NCBI GenBank assembly: GCA_028281445.1 | Contig: JANQJW010000057.1 | Span: 1 to 47,764 of the forward strand | Direction: 5' to 3' | DNA from: Planctomycetota bacterium | GTDB lineage: Bacteria; Planctomycetota; PLA2; JAEUHO01 | Length of the DNA stretch: 47,764 nt | Part shown: positions 7,018 to 15,586 of the stretch, piece after piece | Layout of the letters: every line of letters begins with the position of its first letter | Position numbering within the stretch: position 1 is the stretch's first letter | Translations under genes and position numbers: made by a program | Notes under the pieces: generated by a model | What the model was told of the DNA's origin: nothing | The model's input: only the letters and a program-made list of their open reading frames with translations | Database searches by the model: none

Positions 7018-8466
7018 ATGGGGGACAACCCGTACATCGCGCTGGAACGCGCTCTGACCGCCCTCGACGAACCGATCTGCTGCGAGGGCGTCGTTCCGCT
7101 CGAGGAGCCGGTCACGATCACGCTTCCAACGGGCCAGGCGGTGTCTTCGGACGCCGCGGACTTCGTCGAACAGCTCGTTGCCCACGGCGAGCCCGCGCCG
7201 TACGGCAAGGGCCGCGAGACGACCGTGGATCCGGACGTGCGCCTCGCCACACGATTGGTCGAGGGAGCGCGCGCTCGAGTACGCGGGTTCGATCCAAGCG
7301 ACGTGCTCGACACGATTGAAGCCGCGCTTTCCCCGGACCGTCACCTAGAAGCCCGGCTGACTGACGTTCTCGTCTACCCCGAGGGCGGCCACTTCGCGCG
7401 GCACCGCGACACGCCGCGGTCGGCCGACCTCATCGCGACGCTCATTGTCGGGCTGCCTTGCGAGCACGAGGGGGGTGCATTCCGCGTCGATGACGGGAGT
7501 CGCACGTGCACCGCCGATTGGAGCGGTCCTCGTCCATCGGACGAGCTGCCGTGGATCGCGTTCTACACGGATGTCGATCATGAGGTCGAGCGCGTGACGA
7601 CCGGGCACCGGGTGACGCTCGTCTACGCGCTGACGCGCACCGATCGCGTACGCGAGGATCCGAGCTGGGCGAGCCGCCTGGACGTTGCGCGCCGCCACGT
7701 GCGTGACTTCGACGGCGAGATGAAGTCGCCGCTGCTCATCGGCTGCGCGCGTCACGTGATCTCGCTCGAAGGCGAACAGCCACTCGATGTCGACTGCCTG
7801 CGTGGGAGTGATCGCGCCGTTGCGCGGGTCTTCACGGACTGCGGCTACGACGTGGTCGTGCGCGCGTGCCTGGCCATGGTCGATCTGGACATGTTTCCGG
7901 ATCGCGCCGACCTGGCACCGGTCGACCACACGGCCTACTTGGGGAGACTTGCCCGTCCTCCGGGCGCAATCGATCCTTCGAGCCTCGGCGAGTGCGTCGT
8001 GTTCTGCGCGTACGGGATCGGCGATGGCGGCGGCTACTTCAGCGAGGAAGCCATGAGCCTGCTGCCCTTCCTCGTGGAGGGCGAGCCTCGGCACAACTAC
8101 GCGAGGCATCTATCCGCCGGCCGCCCCGACTTCTTGATTCGCGAGACTGCGGCCGCCACGTTCCTCCGGGAGATCGACTTTTCGCACTACGGCTATGTCG
8201 GTAACGATGCACCTGAGCACCACATGTATCAGCTCGCCATGATCGAGGTGAGCAGGGTGGACGCGGACGGACACCCGTTGGACGAACGCGCGGAAGCGCG
8301 GCGTGCCGAAGAGTGGCGTGCGTCGCTCGAGAGAACTCCGCAGGACGCACCGCGAGATTCCGAGGAGTCGCCCCGATCCGGCCCGAGCTCTCTCCTGGCC
8401 GGCGCGATCCTCGCATTCCTCGCCCTGGCTGCGCTGCTGGGCCTCGCGGGAGCCTTGCTGCGCTAG
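7018..8466 (+). CDS. 2OG-Fe(II) oxygenase with C-terminal transmembrane anchor, 482 aa
   Basis: This is a prolyl-4-hydroxylase-like double-stranded beta-helix dioxygenase that would couple 2-oxoglutarate decarboxylation to substrate oxidation. Visible ligands are H129-x-D131 (FARHRDTP) and H188 (TDVDHEVERV), with R198 (TGHRVTLVY) as the 2OG carboxylate-binding Arg. GGAFRVDDG at ~152-160 fits the strand between them. The C-terminal ~200 residues are less typical. The last ~25 residues (LLAGAILAFLALAALLGLAGALL) form a hydrophobic helix ending two residues from the stop, so the enzyme looks tail-anchored with its catalytic domain in the cytoplasm. ATG 7018 is chosen because upstream in-frame text is Arg-rich and non-coding. 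Substrate unknown. Confidence 0.8.
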   Translation: MGDNPYIALERALTALDEPICCEGVVPLEEPVTITLPTGQAVSSDAADFVEQLVAHGEPAPYGKGRETTVDPDVRLATRLVEGARARVRGFDPSDVLDTIEAALSPDRHLEARLTDVLVYPEGGHFARHRDTPRSADLIATLIVGLPCEHEGGAFRVDDGSRTCTADWSGPRPSDELPWIAFYTDVDHEVERVTTGHRVTLVYALTRTDRVREDPSWASRLDVARRHVRDFDGEMKSPLLIGCARHVISLEGEQPLDVDCLRGSDRAVARVFTDCGYDVVVRACLAMVDLDMFPDRADLAPVDHTAYLGRLARPPGAIDPSSLGECVVFCAYGIGDGGGYFSEEAMSLLPFLVEGEPRHNYARHLSAGRPDFLIRETAAATFLREIDFSHYGYVGNDAPEHHMYQLAMIEVSRVDADGHPLDERAEARRAEEWRASLERTPQDAPRDSEESPRSGPSSLLAGAILAFLALAALLGLAGALLR

Positions 8467-8527
8467 TCGCTCCCCACGCCGCGGCGCCAGTGGGCACGTG
8501 GCACGCGGGGCGCGTACGCTGCGCGCG

Positions 8528-9655
8528 ATGAGCGACCGCACCTACTTCGCCGCCTGTGGACGGGGCCTGGAGCCTGTTCTGGCGACCGAGCTCGACGCGC
8601 TCGGTGTCCGATCCGTTGTCGAGCGGCGAGGCGGCGTGGCGTTTCGCGGTGACAAGGCCGCCGGCTACCGCGCCTGCCTTTGGCTGCGCAGCGCGATCCG
8701 GGTGCAGGAAGAACTCCTGTCCACCCGCGTGCGCGGAGAGGACGACCTCTACAACGCCGTCTTCGAGCTCGACTGGGACCGGTTGCTCAGACCCGAGCAC
8801 ACGCTCGCGGCCTACGCGAGCACGCGCGACGCCCCGGCGTACCGCCACTCGGGCCACGCGGCGATCCAGGTCAAGGACGCTATCACCGACCAGCAGCGCC
8901 AGCGACACGGCGAGCGCTCGAGCGTTGACCGCGAGGCGCCCGACCTGCCGCTCAAGGTCGTGATCCAGCGAGATCGTCTGCTGCTGTATCGCGACCTCGC
9001 GGGCACGAGCCTGCACAAGCGCGGCTACCGCCCCGTGCAGGTCAAGAGCCCGCTCAACGAGGTCACGGCTGCGGGTCTGCTCATTCGCAGCGAGTGGGAC
9101 CGGGCCTCGCCTCTCGTGGATCCGATGTGCGGGTCGGGCACGTTCGTCATCGAGGCCGCGCTGCTCGCGTCCGACACGGCGCCCGGCTTGCAGCGTACGT
9201 TCGCCTTCGAGCGCTGGGTCGACTTCGACGCAGATCTGTGGGCTTCGTTGCGTGAGGAAGCGAAAGCGCGCGCGAAAGCGCGACTCGGCTTTGCGCTCGC
9301 CGGCGCGGATCGCCACGCGGGCGCTGTAGGCATTGCCAAGCAGAGCGCGCAGCAGGCCGGCGTCGGCCACCTCGTTCAATTCGACACCAGTGAGGCGCGC
9401 GACTGGCAGCCGCCGGCTCCCCCGGCGTTCGTCGTCTGCAACCCTCCGTACGGCGAGCGGCTCGACGACGGCGAGGTGGAGGAAGCGTGGCGTGCGCTCG
9501 GTGACTTCCTCAAGTCGCGTTGCAGCGGCGCCGAGGCGTGGGTGCTGTCGGGCAACAAGGCCGTCACGCGCTTCCTGCGCATGCGGACATCGCAACGCGT
9601 ACCCGCCATGAACGGGCCGATCGAGTGCCGCTGGCTGCGCTACGAGATCCGTTAG
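8528..9655 (+). CDS. rlmL: THUMP-domain class I RNA methyltransferase (RlmL/YpsC type), 375 aa
   Basis: An N-terminal ferredoxin-like/THUMP region (~1-165) is followed by a Rossmann SAM-dependent methyltransferase. Motif I is DPMCGSGT (198-205) and the base-flipping catalytic motif is NPPYGERL (305-312), both diagnostic of N2-guanine methyltransferases of the RlmL/YpsC family, which modify 23S rRNA (E. coli position G2445). Length matches the stand-alone form; the RlmK half of the E. coli fusion is absent. ATG 8528 is used because upstream in-frame text is non-coding. Function is inferred from family; the exact rRNA target is not visible. Confidence 0.9.
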   Translation: MSDRTYFAACGRGLEPVLATELDALGVRSVVERRGGVAFRGDKAAGYRACLWLRSAIRVQEELLSTRVRGEDDLYNAVFELDWDRLLRPEHTLAAYASTRDAPAYRHSGHAAIQVKDAITDQQRQRHGERSSVDREAPDLPLKVVIQRDRLLLYRDLAGTSLHKRGYRPVQVKSPLNEVTAAGLLIRSEWDRASPLVDPMCGSGTFVIEAALLASDTAPGLQRTFAFERWVDFDADLWASLREEAKARAKARLGFALAGADRHAGAVGIAKQSAQQAGVGHLVQFDTSEARDWQPPAPPAFVVCNPPYGERLDDGEVEEAWRALGDFLKSRCSGAEAWVLSGNKAVTRFLRMRTSQRVPAMNGPIECRWLRYEIR

Positions 9656-9719
9656 GCCGGCGCGCAACTACGACAGGTGCACCGGGTTCCAGATCGCGAC
9701 CTCAACGGAGACCTGAACC

Positions 9720-10391
9720 ATGCGTACCACAGCCCTCATCCTGATCCTCGGTGCGGCCCTCCTCATCCCGACAGCTGCCCAGGCCGACGACGCCGAAGAC
9801 AACCCGCGCACGAAGCGCCGTGCGGCCCTCCTCGAGCAGTTCGATACGAACGGCGACGGGAAGCTCGATTCGCAAGAGCGCAAGGCGGCTCGCGAGGCAC
9901 GCAAAGCCAAGCTGCTCGAGAACTTCGATGCGGACGGCGACGGGAAGCTCAGCCGAGACGAGCGCAAGGCCGCGCGCGAAGCACGTCGCGCGAAGATCAA
10001 GGAACAGCTCCTCGCGAGCTTCGACACGAATCAGGACGGCACGCTCGACGAAGAGGAGCGCAAGGCCGCCCGCGAGAAGCGCCGCAGCGCCATCAAGGCA
10101 AAGATCCTCGAGACGTTCGACGAGAACGGGGACGGCGAGCTCGACGAGAGCGAGAAGGCCAAGGCGAAGGCTGCCCGGAAGGCGCGCAGCGGACGCCGCG
10201 GCATGCGCAACCGCCGAGGCATGCGCGGCCGCCGTGGCATGCGCCGCGGCATGATGCGTCGCGCTGGCGTCCGACAGCTCGTGCTGGAGCGGTTCGACGA
10301 GAACAAGGACGGCAAGCTCGACGAAACCGAGCGCGAGAAGCTGCGCGAGGCCGTCAAGGAGCGTCGCGCGGCGCGCAAGGCCCGCCGCTAG
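9720..10391 (+). CDS. Exported EF-hand protein with five Ca2+-binding loops, 223 aa
   Basis: The signal peptide is MRTTALILILGAALLIPTAAQA. Five canonical EF-hand loops follow at residues ~42-53 (DTNGDGKLDSQE), 70-81, 102-113, 134-145 and 193-204 (DENKDGKLDETE), each with Asp at positions 1, 3 and 5 or close equivalents and Glu at 12. The linkers are near-repeats (ERKAAREAR), so the protein grew by internal duplication. Between loops four and five is a very basic RRGM repeat (~158-181). GGAG lies 8 bases before ATG. Likely a periplasmic or surface Ca2+-binding protein; EF-hand proteins of this kind are common in Planctomycetota. Confidence 0.9.
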   Translation: MRTTALILILGAALLIPTAAQADDAEDNPRTKRRAALLEQFDTNGDGKLDSQERKAAREARKAKLLENFDADGDGKLSRDERKAAREARRAKIKEQLLASFDTNQDGTLDEEERKAAREKRRSAIKAKILETFDENGDGELDESEKAKAKAARKARSGRRGMRNRRGMRGRRGMRRGMMRRAGVRQLVLERFDENKDGKLDETEREKLREAVKERRAARKARR

Positions 10392-10403
10392 CAGCCCATC
10401 CGT

Positions 10404-11657
10404 CTACGCGTCGGATAGACGCCGGAGTCGCAGCTCGATCAAGCGCCTCTCGTGGCCTGCGACGTCATGCGCGAGAGCTGCCTCGTACCGTGCGATCGCC
10501 TGAGCCGGATGCCCCTGCAACTCGTGCATCCGCGCCCGTGCGCAGTCGACGAGGTAGTACTCCGACATGTCAGGCCGGGCAGCAATCGTCTCGAGTTCCG
10601 CCAGTGCGGCGGCGCTATCGCCAGCCTGCCCGCGTGCGATCGCCCGATTCAGTGCGTAGACCGGCGAGTCGACCATACCGATGAGCCGATCGTAGAGATG
10701 AACGATCGTCTCCCAATCTGTGTGCGCGACGCTGTCGGCCTTGCAGTGCAGCAACGCGATGGCAGCCTCCAGATGGAATCGCGAGGACGGTTTGGCGCCC
10801 GAGCGAGACAGCCACTGCTCCGCGATGCGGATCAGATTGCGATCCCAGGCGCTGCGATCCTGATCCTCGAGCAACAAGACCGCACCGTCCGTGTCAACGC
10901 GTGCCTCCAGGCGTGCAGCGTGAAACAGCATGAGTGCGAGCAATGCACGCGTCGTCTCCGACCCCACGTCGTTGGTGCACAGCATGTGGCAGAGACGCGC
11001 AGCCTCCTCGCAGAGATCGTCTCGGATCGGGTCGGAGCCTTGCGACGTGCTGTATCCCTCGTTGAACATGAGGTAGAGCACGTCGTGCACCCCAGCCAGT
11101 CGCTCTCCATGGTGCTCGGCTTCGGGCAGGTCCAGCTTGAGGCGCAGTTCGGCGAGGCGCTTCTTCGCGCGTTGGATCCGTTTCTTGACCGACTCAGGTG
11201 ACAGAAGAAGCCCGCGTGCGATCTCCCGCACGCCGAACCCGCACAGCACCTTTAGCGTGAGGGCGATCTGTGACTTGCGGTCGAGTGCCGGGTGGCAACA
11301 GACGAACATCATGCGCAGCAGGCTGTCAGGAAGCTGATCTGGCTCGAGCCACTCCTCGACGAGCGCGTCGGAGGCCGCCTGCGTCTGTCCGGAGAGAGCC
11401 AACGCGCGCTCGTGCACCCGCTCCTTGCGCATCGCATCCAGGATGCGGTTCTTGGCGACTGCGTGCATCCAGCCCGCCGGGTTCTTCGGCACCCCGCGGT
11501 GTTTCCAGGTGTTCATCGCCTCGAGCATCGCCGCCTGGACCACGTCTTCGATGAGCTCCAGGCGGCGGATGCCGAACGCACGCGTCAGTACGGCGATGAG
11601 GTTTGCTGACTCGTGCCGGAAGAAGTGCTCGACCAACTGGCCGGCGACAGGTGTCAC
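10404..11657 (-). CDS. ECF sigma factor with long C-terminal domain (ECF42-like, DUF6596), 417 aa
   Basis: Region sigma2 (residues ~10-75; LIEDVVQAAMLEAMNTWKHRG, NPAGWMHAVAKNRILD) and sigma4 (~110-170; LTLKVLCGFGVREIARGLLLS followed by a helix-turn-helix, VKKRIQRAKKRL) are followed by a ~240-residue helical, TPR-like C-terminus characteristic of the DUF6596/ECF42 group, e.g. YLMFNEGY and ALNRAIARGQ. Such factors are not paired with classical anti-sigma factors; the C-terminal extension is thought to control activity, and the genes occur beside DGPF/YCII proteins, as here. The start is GTG at 11657, 4 bases after the stop of the DGPF gene, so the two form an operon. Confidence 0.9.
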   Translation of the reverse strand: MTPVAGQLVEHFFRHESANLIAVLTRAFGIRRLELIEDVVQAAMLEAMNTWKHRGVPKNPAGWMHAVAKNRILDAMRKERVHERALALSGQTQAASDALVEEWLEPDQLPDSLLRMMFVCCHPALDRKSQIALTLKVLCGFGVREIARGLLLSPESVKKRIQRAKKRLAELRLKLDLPEAEHHGERLAGVHDVLYLMFNEGYSTSQGSDPIRDDLCEEAARLCHMLCTNDVGSETTRALLALMLFHAARLEARVDTDGAVLLLEDQDRSAWDRNLIRIAEQWLSRSGAKPSSRFHLEAAIALLHCKADSVAHTDWETIVHLYDRLIGMVDSPVYALNRAIARGQAGDSAAALAELETIAARPDMSEYYLVDCARARMHELQGHPAQAIARYEAALAHDVAGHERRLIELRLRRLSDA

Positions 11658-11661
11658 GTAC

Positions 11662-12015
11662 CTAGTCGTCGGACTTGTAGCCGGCGAGCTGGCGGACCTC
11701 GACAGTGCCGCCGGAGTCCAGCACCGGGCAGCCCTTGGTCAGCGCTACAGCGGCTTCCAGGCTGTCTGCCCGCACCATCGAGTAGCCGCCGACGAGCTCC
11801 TTGCTTTCCGCAAAGGGCCCGTCCGTCACGGTGCCGCCCGTGGCTACGACGTGCCCCTCGGGAGCGAGCGCATCGCCGCCGTCCACCATCCAGCCGGCTT
11901 CGTGGCCGCCGCTGATCCAGTCGGTCCAGGCCTGAAGGACCTGTTGCATCTCTTCCGGCGAGGGCTCACCGGGGCCTTTGTTTCCATCGCGATACAGGAA
12001 CATGAACTTCGCCAT
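11662..12015 (-). CDS. YCII/DGPF-domain protein, 117 aa
   Basis: The sequence holds the DGPF signature (VTDGPFAESKELVGGY) within a ferredoxin-like YCII fold, as well as KFMFLYRDG at the start and GGTVEVRQL at the end. ATG 12015 is supported by an AGGAGG-type site just upstream. The gene is first in a two-gene unit with the ECF sigma factor. DGPF proteins are conserved neighbours, and probably targets or modulators, of ECF41/42-type sigma factors; their biochemical activity is not established. The ~120-bp gap upstream should hold the promoter. Confidence 0.9.
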   Translation of the reverse strand: MAKFMFLYRDGNKGPGEPSPEEMQQVLQAWTDWISGGHEAGWMVDGGDALAPEGHVVATGGTVTDGPFAESKELVGGYSMVRADSLEAAVALTKGCPVLDSGGTVEVRQLAGYKSDD

Positions 12016-12138
12016 CGTCTCCTCCTTGGGGTCTGGAGAGGTCCGCCGGCGGGCAAGAATAGCCAACCGCGTCCTCTCAGGCTGGATGACGAACGAGCCC
12101 GACCGGAGGGGACAAGAAAGACTCGGAGAATCAGGGTG

Positions 12139-12300
12139 TCAGAGCTCATCCTCTGTCGGCTCGCGGACGTGCTTGAGGCAGCAGATCTCTGCGGCGCGGT
12201 ACGGGTTCGCCAGGTAGGCCGCGTGTCGAGTCGCCCACGCCGTGCGACGGACGTCTTCGTCCGGGCGTGGCTCGGGTAGGCGGGCAGAACTACCGCTCAC
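12139..12300 (-). CDS. Possible small soluble protein, 53 aa, overlapping the upstream gene
   Basis: GTG at 12300 overlaps the last 11 bases of the upstream minus-strand gene. The frame reads VSGSSARLPEPRPDED, then WATRHAAYLANPYRAAEICC and a KHVREPTEDEL end. The text is not low-complexity and the neighbouring frames are Arg-rich, so it looks coding. It has a CC pair and an acidic C-terminus. Family unknown. Too short for certainty. Confidence 0.4.
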   Translation of the reverse strand: MSGSSARLPEPRPDEDVRRTAWATRHAAYLANPYRAAEICCLKHVREPTEDEL

Positions 12301-12574
12301 GGATACTCTCCTGCGACGCCTTCTCGAGCTCTTCCTTCACCGTCTCCAGCACCGCTTCGTAGAACGCCTCGTCGTCCTCGACATATCCCGACGGATCTTC
12401 CAGGGTGTCCAGCGGTGTCCTGGGCCGGCCGGCGCGATCCATCCCAGGATGCAGTAACCGACCGCGCCCACCAGGGCGAGCACGATGCCCACAATCTTCC
12501 AGGTCCGCCGTCACGATCAGCAGAATGCCTACTGGAATGCACGCCAGCAGCAGCCAGGAGATCTTCCGCGCCAC
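12290..12574 (-). CDS. Small two-helix membrane protein with two compensating frame breaks
   Basis: The first helix (ISWLLLACIPVGILLIVT) and the C-terminal tail (TLEDPSGYVEDDEAFYEAVLE... to SIRER) are in one frame. The stretch between them (~12420-12506) is Arg/Gly-rich in that frame, but one base over it encodes a clear second helix, WKIVGIVLALVGAVGYCILGW, followed by IAPAGPG. Two single-base indels of opposite sense, near 12507 and 12420, would join helix 1, helix 2 and the acidic tail into one ~95-residue protein. The probable start is GTG at 12574; no strong ribosome site is seen. It is divergent from the exported protein at 12609. Confidence 0.45.
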   Translation of the reverse strand: MARKISWLLLACIPVGILLIVTADLEDCGHRARPGGRGRLLHPGMDRAGRPRTPLDTLEDPSGYVEDDEAFYEAVLETVKEELEKASQESIRER

Positions 12575-12608
12575 GCCGCCAATGGTACTGCGGAGGTATG
12601 CTGCGCAG

Positions 12609-13793
12609 ATGCCGAGCAAGTACGCGTCGTGGCTGGTGGTTGCGCTTCTGGTGTGCGCCTGGGGTGCGCCGCCCTCGCAAGCGAAGGAGGTGCCGGTCGC
12701 GGAGTGGGGCGCAGCAACCGCCGCGTTCCCTGCGCCCGAGACGCAAGACAGCCTGACCATCGTGGGTGGCCTGTTCCTGGGCGGAGCGAAGAAGATCGGG
12801 GCATTCGAGCTCCAGGCCAAGCCGGCGAAGCTGGACGACGACGGCACGATGGGCTGGGTCGTGCGCGAGAAGGTGCAGATCAAGACCAGCAGCGAGCAGC
12901 GCTACTTCCTGCTCACCTTGCTCACACGATCGCTCGAGCCCGTGCGCGGGCGCGTCGAGGCGTGGGGCGCCAAGGGCAAGCACCGAATCTCGTGGACCCG
13001 CACGCCCGTGGGCGTCACCCAGGTCCACACGTCGGAAGGGGGCAAGCGGACCGAAGCCAAGGTCGAGGCCCCGGGCCCGTTCCTGCCCAGCCCAGGCTGC
13101 GCGGTGCTCTTCGGTCGCCTCGCACCGGCCGCGGCGCGCACGTACCAGGCCGGATTCGTGGACGTGAGTCATGTGCCTTCCCAGCTGCAGACGCTGGCCA
13201 TCCAGACGACCCCACCCATTCCGCAGGCCGCGGGTTCGAACGCCGTGGAAATCCGCTACGGCACTCACCGCTACCGCGTGAAGTTCTCCGCGGGACGCCG
13301 CCTGCCGCAAGCGCTCACCTGGCTCATCGCCCGCAAGAACGGCACGTTGAAGCTCGACGTCCTGCCAGAGACCCGGAACCCCGGCGCCGACATCTTTGCC
13401 CAGCCGGCGAAGACGCCCGAGGCCGCGGCCATGCAGGTGCAGCTCGCGTTCGCGACCGCCCAGCGCTCCTTGATGGAGTCCACCGTCCGGTGGCCGAAGT
13501 TCTACGAGGCCCTCCAGATCACCCACAAGCGGCAAGGCAAGACCGATCCGCTGCCGACATTGGAGGCGTGGAAGGAAGGGCTCATCCAGGCGCACCTCAA
13601 GGAGAACCCGAAGCCGCCGTCGGACGCGGACTACCGGCAGCTCCTGTTGAAGCACCGCAACAAGATCGTGGTCAAGCCGGTCCGGGAGTTCGTCGCCGAG
13701 GTGCTGCTCCCCAAGGAGCTGGGCTACGGCAAGGTGCTCGTCGTTCAGATCGACGGCGTGTGGAAGGCCAATCTGCCGCCGGCGCGTCGCTAG
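12609..13793 (+). CDS. Exported hypothetical protein, 394 aa
   Basis: ATG 12609 gives a signal peptide (SKYASWLVVALLVCAWG) with probable cleavage after PSQA. The mature protein has a beta-rich first half (SLTIVGGLFLGGAKKIGAFEL, YFLLTLLTRSLEPVRGRVEAWG) and a helical second half (WPKFYEALQITHKRQGK, EAWKEGLIQAHLKENPKP). GGAGG lies about 12 bases upstream. No known family is recognised. It converges with the lipoprotein gene at 13802. Confidence 0.7.
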   Translation: MPSKYASWLVVALLVCAWGAPPSQAKEVPVAEWGAATAAFPAPETQDSLTIVGGLFLGGAKKIGAFELQAKPAKLDDDGTMGWVVREKVQIKTSSEQRYFLLTLLTRSLEPVRGRVEAWGAKGKHRISWTRTPVGVTQVHTSEGGKRTEAKVEAPGPFLPSPGCAVLFGRLAPAAARTYQAGFVDVSHVPSQLQTLAIQTTPPIPQAAGSNAVEIRYGTHRYRVKFSAGRRLPQALTWLIARKNGTLKLDVLPETRNPGADIFAQPAKTPEAAAMQVQLAFATAQRSLMESTVRWPKFYEALQITHKRQGKTDPLPTLEAWKEGLIQAHLKENPKPPSDADYRQLLLKHRNKIVVKPVREFVAEVLLPKELGYGKVLVVQIDGVWKANLPPARR

Positions 13794-13801
13794 GCGGTCG
13801 G

Positions 13802-15085
13802 TTACGGCGCGGTGTTGAACTCGCGCGAGCCCGCACCGGCCCGGAACGACTCGGTGTTGGCGTGCCGAATGCCCATCGAGCTCGTGGCGGCGTCGATGTC
13901 GGCGAACGGCGCAATCGTCTGTACGGACCAGCGATAGAGGATGTTCGACGGAAGGCCGGCACCGAACGCGTTCAGGTTCGGAATCTGGGCGGTCGGGCTA
14001 TGTGTGACGATGATGAACTGCGGTCCGTCCGTGGGCATGTCGGGCATGATCTCGAACAAGTACAACCGGTTCGTCGTCGCATCTGCGGAGAACTCCGTCC
14101 CGTAGCTCACGCCCATCGTGTTGTTCGGCGGGGCGATCAAGTTCGCCTGGGTCTGGAAGGTGAACGGGATGCCGGTCGTGCCCGGCGCAACGCCCTGGCG
14201 CTTGCTCTCGATGAGGCCGCTGGGAGAGAATGCCCTCACGGTGACGTCGAGGGAGATGGCGTTCGTGTTCGGCACGAGGTAGCTGAACGGCGTCATGGGG
14301 CTGTTGTCGTTGATCAACTGGCTGTCGGCACGTTTCGGGCCGTGGCGCAGGTTGACGCTGATGTCGGCTAGCGTGAAGCCGCCCGGAAGCGTTGCCGCGC
14401 CTCCCAGGGTCGCGGCGTTGATGGCCTGCATCGCGAGGTTCCGGGCATTCGCGCCTGGTGTGATGGCGGTATCGATCTCTCCGTAGCCGAAGAAGTTGAG
14501 CGGCAGCATCGTTCCCGGGTCGAACTGGTACTGGACCGCCCGGTAGGACGCAGCCAGCGTGGCGGGCGGTACGGGCCAACTCTGGCCCATGGAGAGCACC
14601 CCGGTCGTGCTGTTGGCCGTGCCGCCGATCTGACCGCTGAGCGACTGGTTCGAGTCCGCGTAGACACGCGTGCGGACGTTCATGGGCTCCGGATAGCCTG
14701 CGCCGCCGCTGCAGGTGATGTTCGCGGTTGCATTGGCCTGCATTCCGGTAAAGGATCCGAGCCGCCCCTCGAGTGTCGGATCGGCACGGGTCAGGCCCAC
14801 GAACACGTACACACGCGGCAGAGGACCCGGCGTGAGGACGGCGACCGTGTAGGGCGGCGTGATGCTGCTCAGCGAGAACGCACCATTCGTGTCCGTCGTC
14901 GTGTTCGCGCCTCCGATGACGATCGTCAGGCCGGCGTACGGAGCACCCGTCTCTGACAGCACGACACCGTTGACCACGATGGGGCCGCCGCCGCTCGTCC
15001 CGTCTCCCGATCCGCAGCCGATCGTGGTGAGCGCCAGCGCTACGCCGAGGACCAACACAAGACCGAGCAGTGCGCGTAGCCGCAT
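13802..15085 (-). CDS. Lipoprotein with carboxypeptidase-regulatory-like domain, 427 aa
   Basis: The signal peptide (MRLRALLGLVLVLGVALAL) ends in a TTIGC lipobox with Cys24, followed by a Gly/Ser-rich tether. Residues ~35-95 (VNGVVLSETGAPYAGLTIVIGG...TDTNGAFSLSSI) form a CarboxypepD_reg-like/B-sandwich domain. The rest is Asn/Thr/Ala-rich and beta-predicted, ending in a fibronectin-like segment (LYRWSVQTIAPFADIDA). ATG is preceded by GGAGGAATACCC. It is probably an outer-membrane-anchored surface protein; the specific role is unknown. Confidence 0.8.
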   Translation of the reverse strand: MRLRALLGLVLVLGVALALTTIGCGSGDGTSGGGPIVVNGVVLSETGAPYAGLTIVIGGANTTTDTNGAFSLSSITPPYTVAVLTPGPLPRVYVFVGLTRADPTLEGRLGSFTGMQANATANITCSGGAGYPEPMNVRTRVYADSNQSLSGQIGGTANSTTGVLSMGQSWPVPPATLAASYRAVQYQFDPGTMLPLNFFGYGEIDTAITPGANARNLAMQAINAATLGGAATLPGGFTLADISVNLRHGPKRADSQLINDNSPMTPFSYLVPNTNAISLDVTVRAFSPSGLIESKRQGVAPGTTGIPFTFQTQANLIAPPNNTMGVSYGTEFSADATTNRLYLFEIMPDMPTDGPQFIIVTHSPTAQIPNLNAFGAGLPSNILYRWSVQTIAPFADIDAATSSMGIRHANTESFRAGAGSREFNTAP

Positions 15086-15160
15086 GGGTATTCCTCCGGA
15101 GTCGCAGGGCGCGACACCCTAGCAACTCCTGTGGAGGAGTGTAGGGCCCGTCTTCGAGCG

Positions 15161-15586
15161 CTACCTCGGCTCTGCCCAGCTGTCCTCGTGCGTGACGCCG
15201 CCGTCCTCGAACGTCCACGTGATCTTCTGGTAGGTGAAGGACACGTGCTCGCGGTCTTCGTGGTCGGTCGAACTGCCGCGCGTGTCGCCCATCCCACCGC
15301 GGGTGCTCACCCACGGGTCGGTGAGCATGAGCGTGCGGTAGACCGTCTCGCCGGAGCCCTCGTCCCGATACGAGGTGAGTACTGCGCTCTTGAAGAGTTC
15401 GTTGTCGATAAGTGCCTTCATGAAGAGGGGCGTGGACTTGTCAATGGGCTTCGTGATCGACACCGGCTTGTGCTGGCGCTTACCCGTCGGCAGCCCAGAT
15501 GCTGCATCGCGAGGCGAGATGATCTCGTGGGACCAACCGTAGACCTCGAACGTGTGCTCGGTCCCATCCGCCTGGGTGATCACCAT
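15161..15586 (-). CDS. Hcp-family (DUF796) protein, 141 aa in this frame
   Basis: The text matches the Hcp/T6SS tube-protein fold: FEVYGWSHEI, GKRQHKPVSITKPIDKSTP, then LFMKALIDNELFKSAVLTSY and FTYQKITWTFEDGG. The usual first strand of Hcp is missing or divergent. ATG 15586 overlaps, in another frame, the end of a short ORF that encodes a lipoprotein signal peptide (15580-15729), so the original gene may have been an exported Hcp-like lipoprotein split by a frame break. No other type VI secretion genes are present, so a T6SS role is not supported; an orphan Hcp-like exported protein is more likely. Confidence 0.65.
   Translation of the reverse strand: MVITQADGTEHTFEVYGWSHEIISPRDAASGLPTGKRQHKPVSITKPIDKSTPLFMKALIDNELFKSAVLTSYRDEGSGETVYRTLMLTDPWVSTRGGMGDTRGSSTDHEDREHVSFTYQKITWTFEDGGVTHEDSWAEPR

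Noticed and set aside
12297..13655. Long minus-strand open frame of 452 codons
   Set aside because: Shadow of the exported protein 12609-13793; composition is Arg/Gly/Leu/His-rich and domain-free.
15161..15586. Type VI secretion locus
   Set aside because: Only an Hcp-like protein is present; no TssB/C, VgrG, ClpV or TssM genes are visible.
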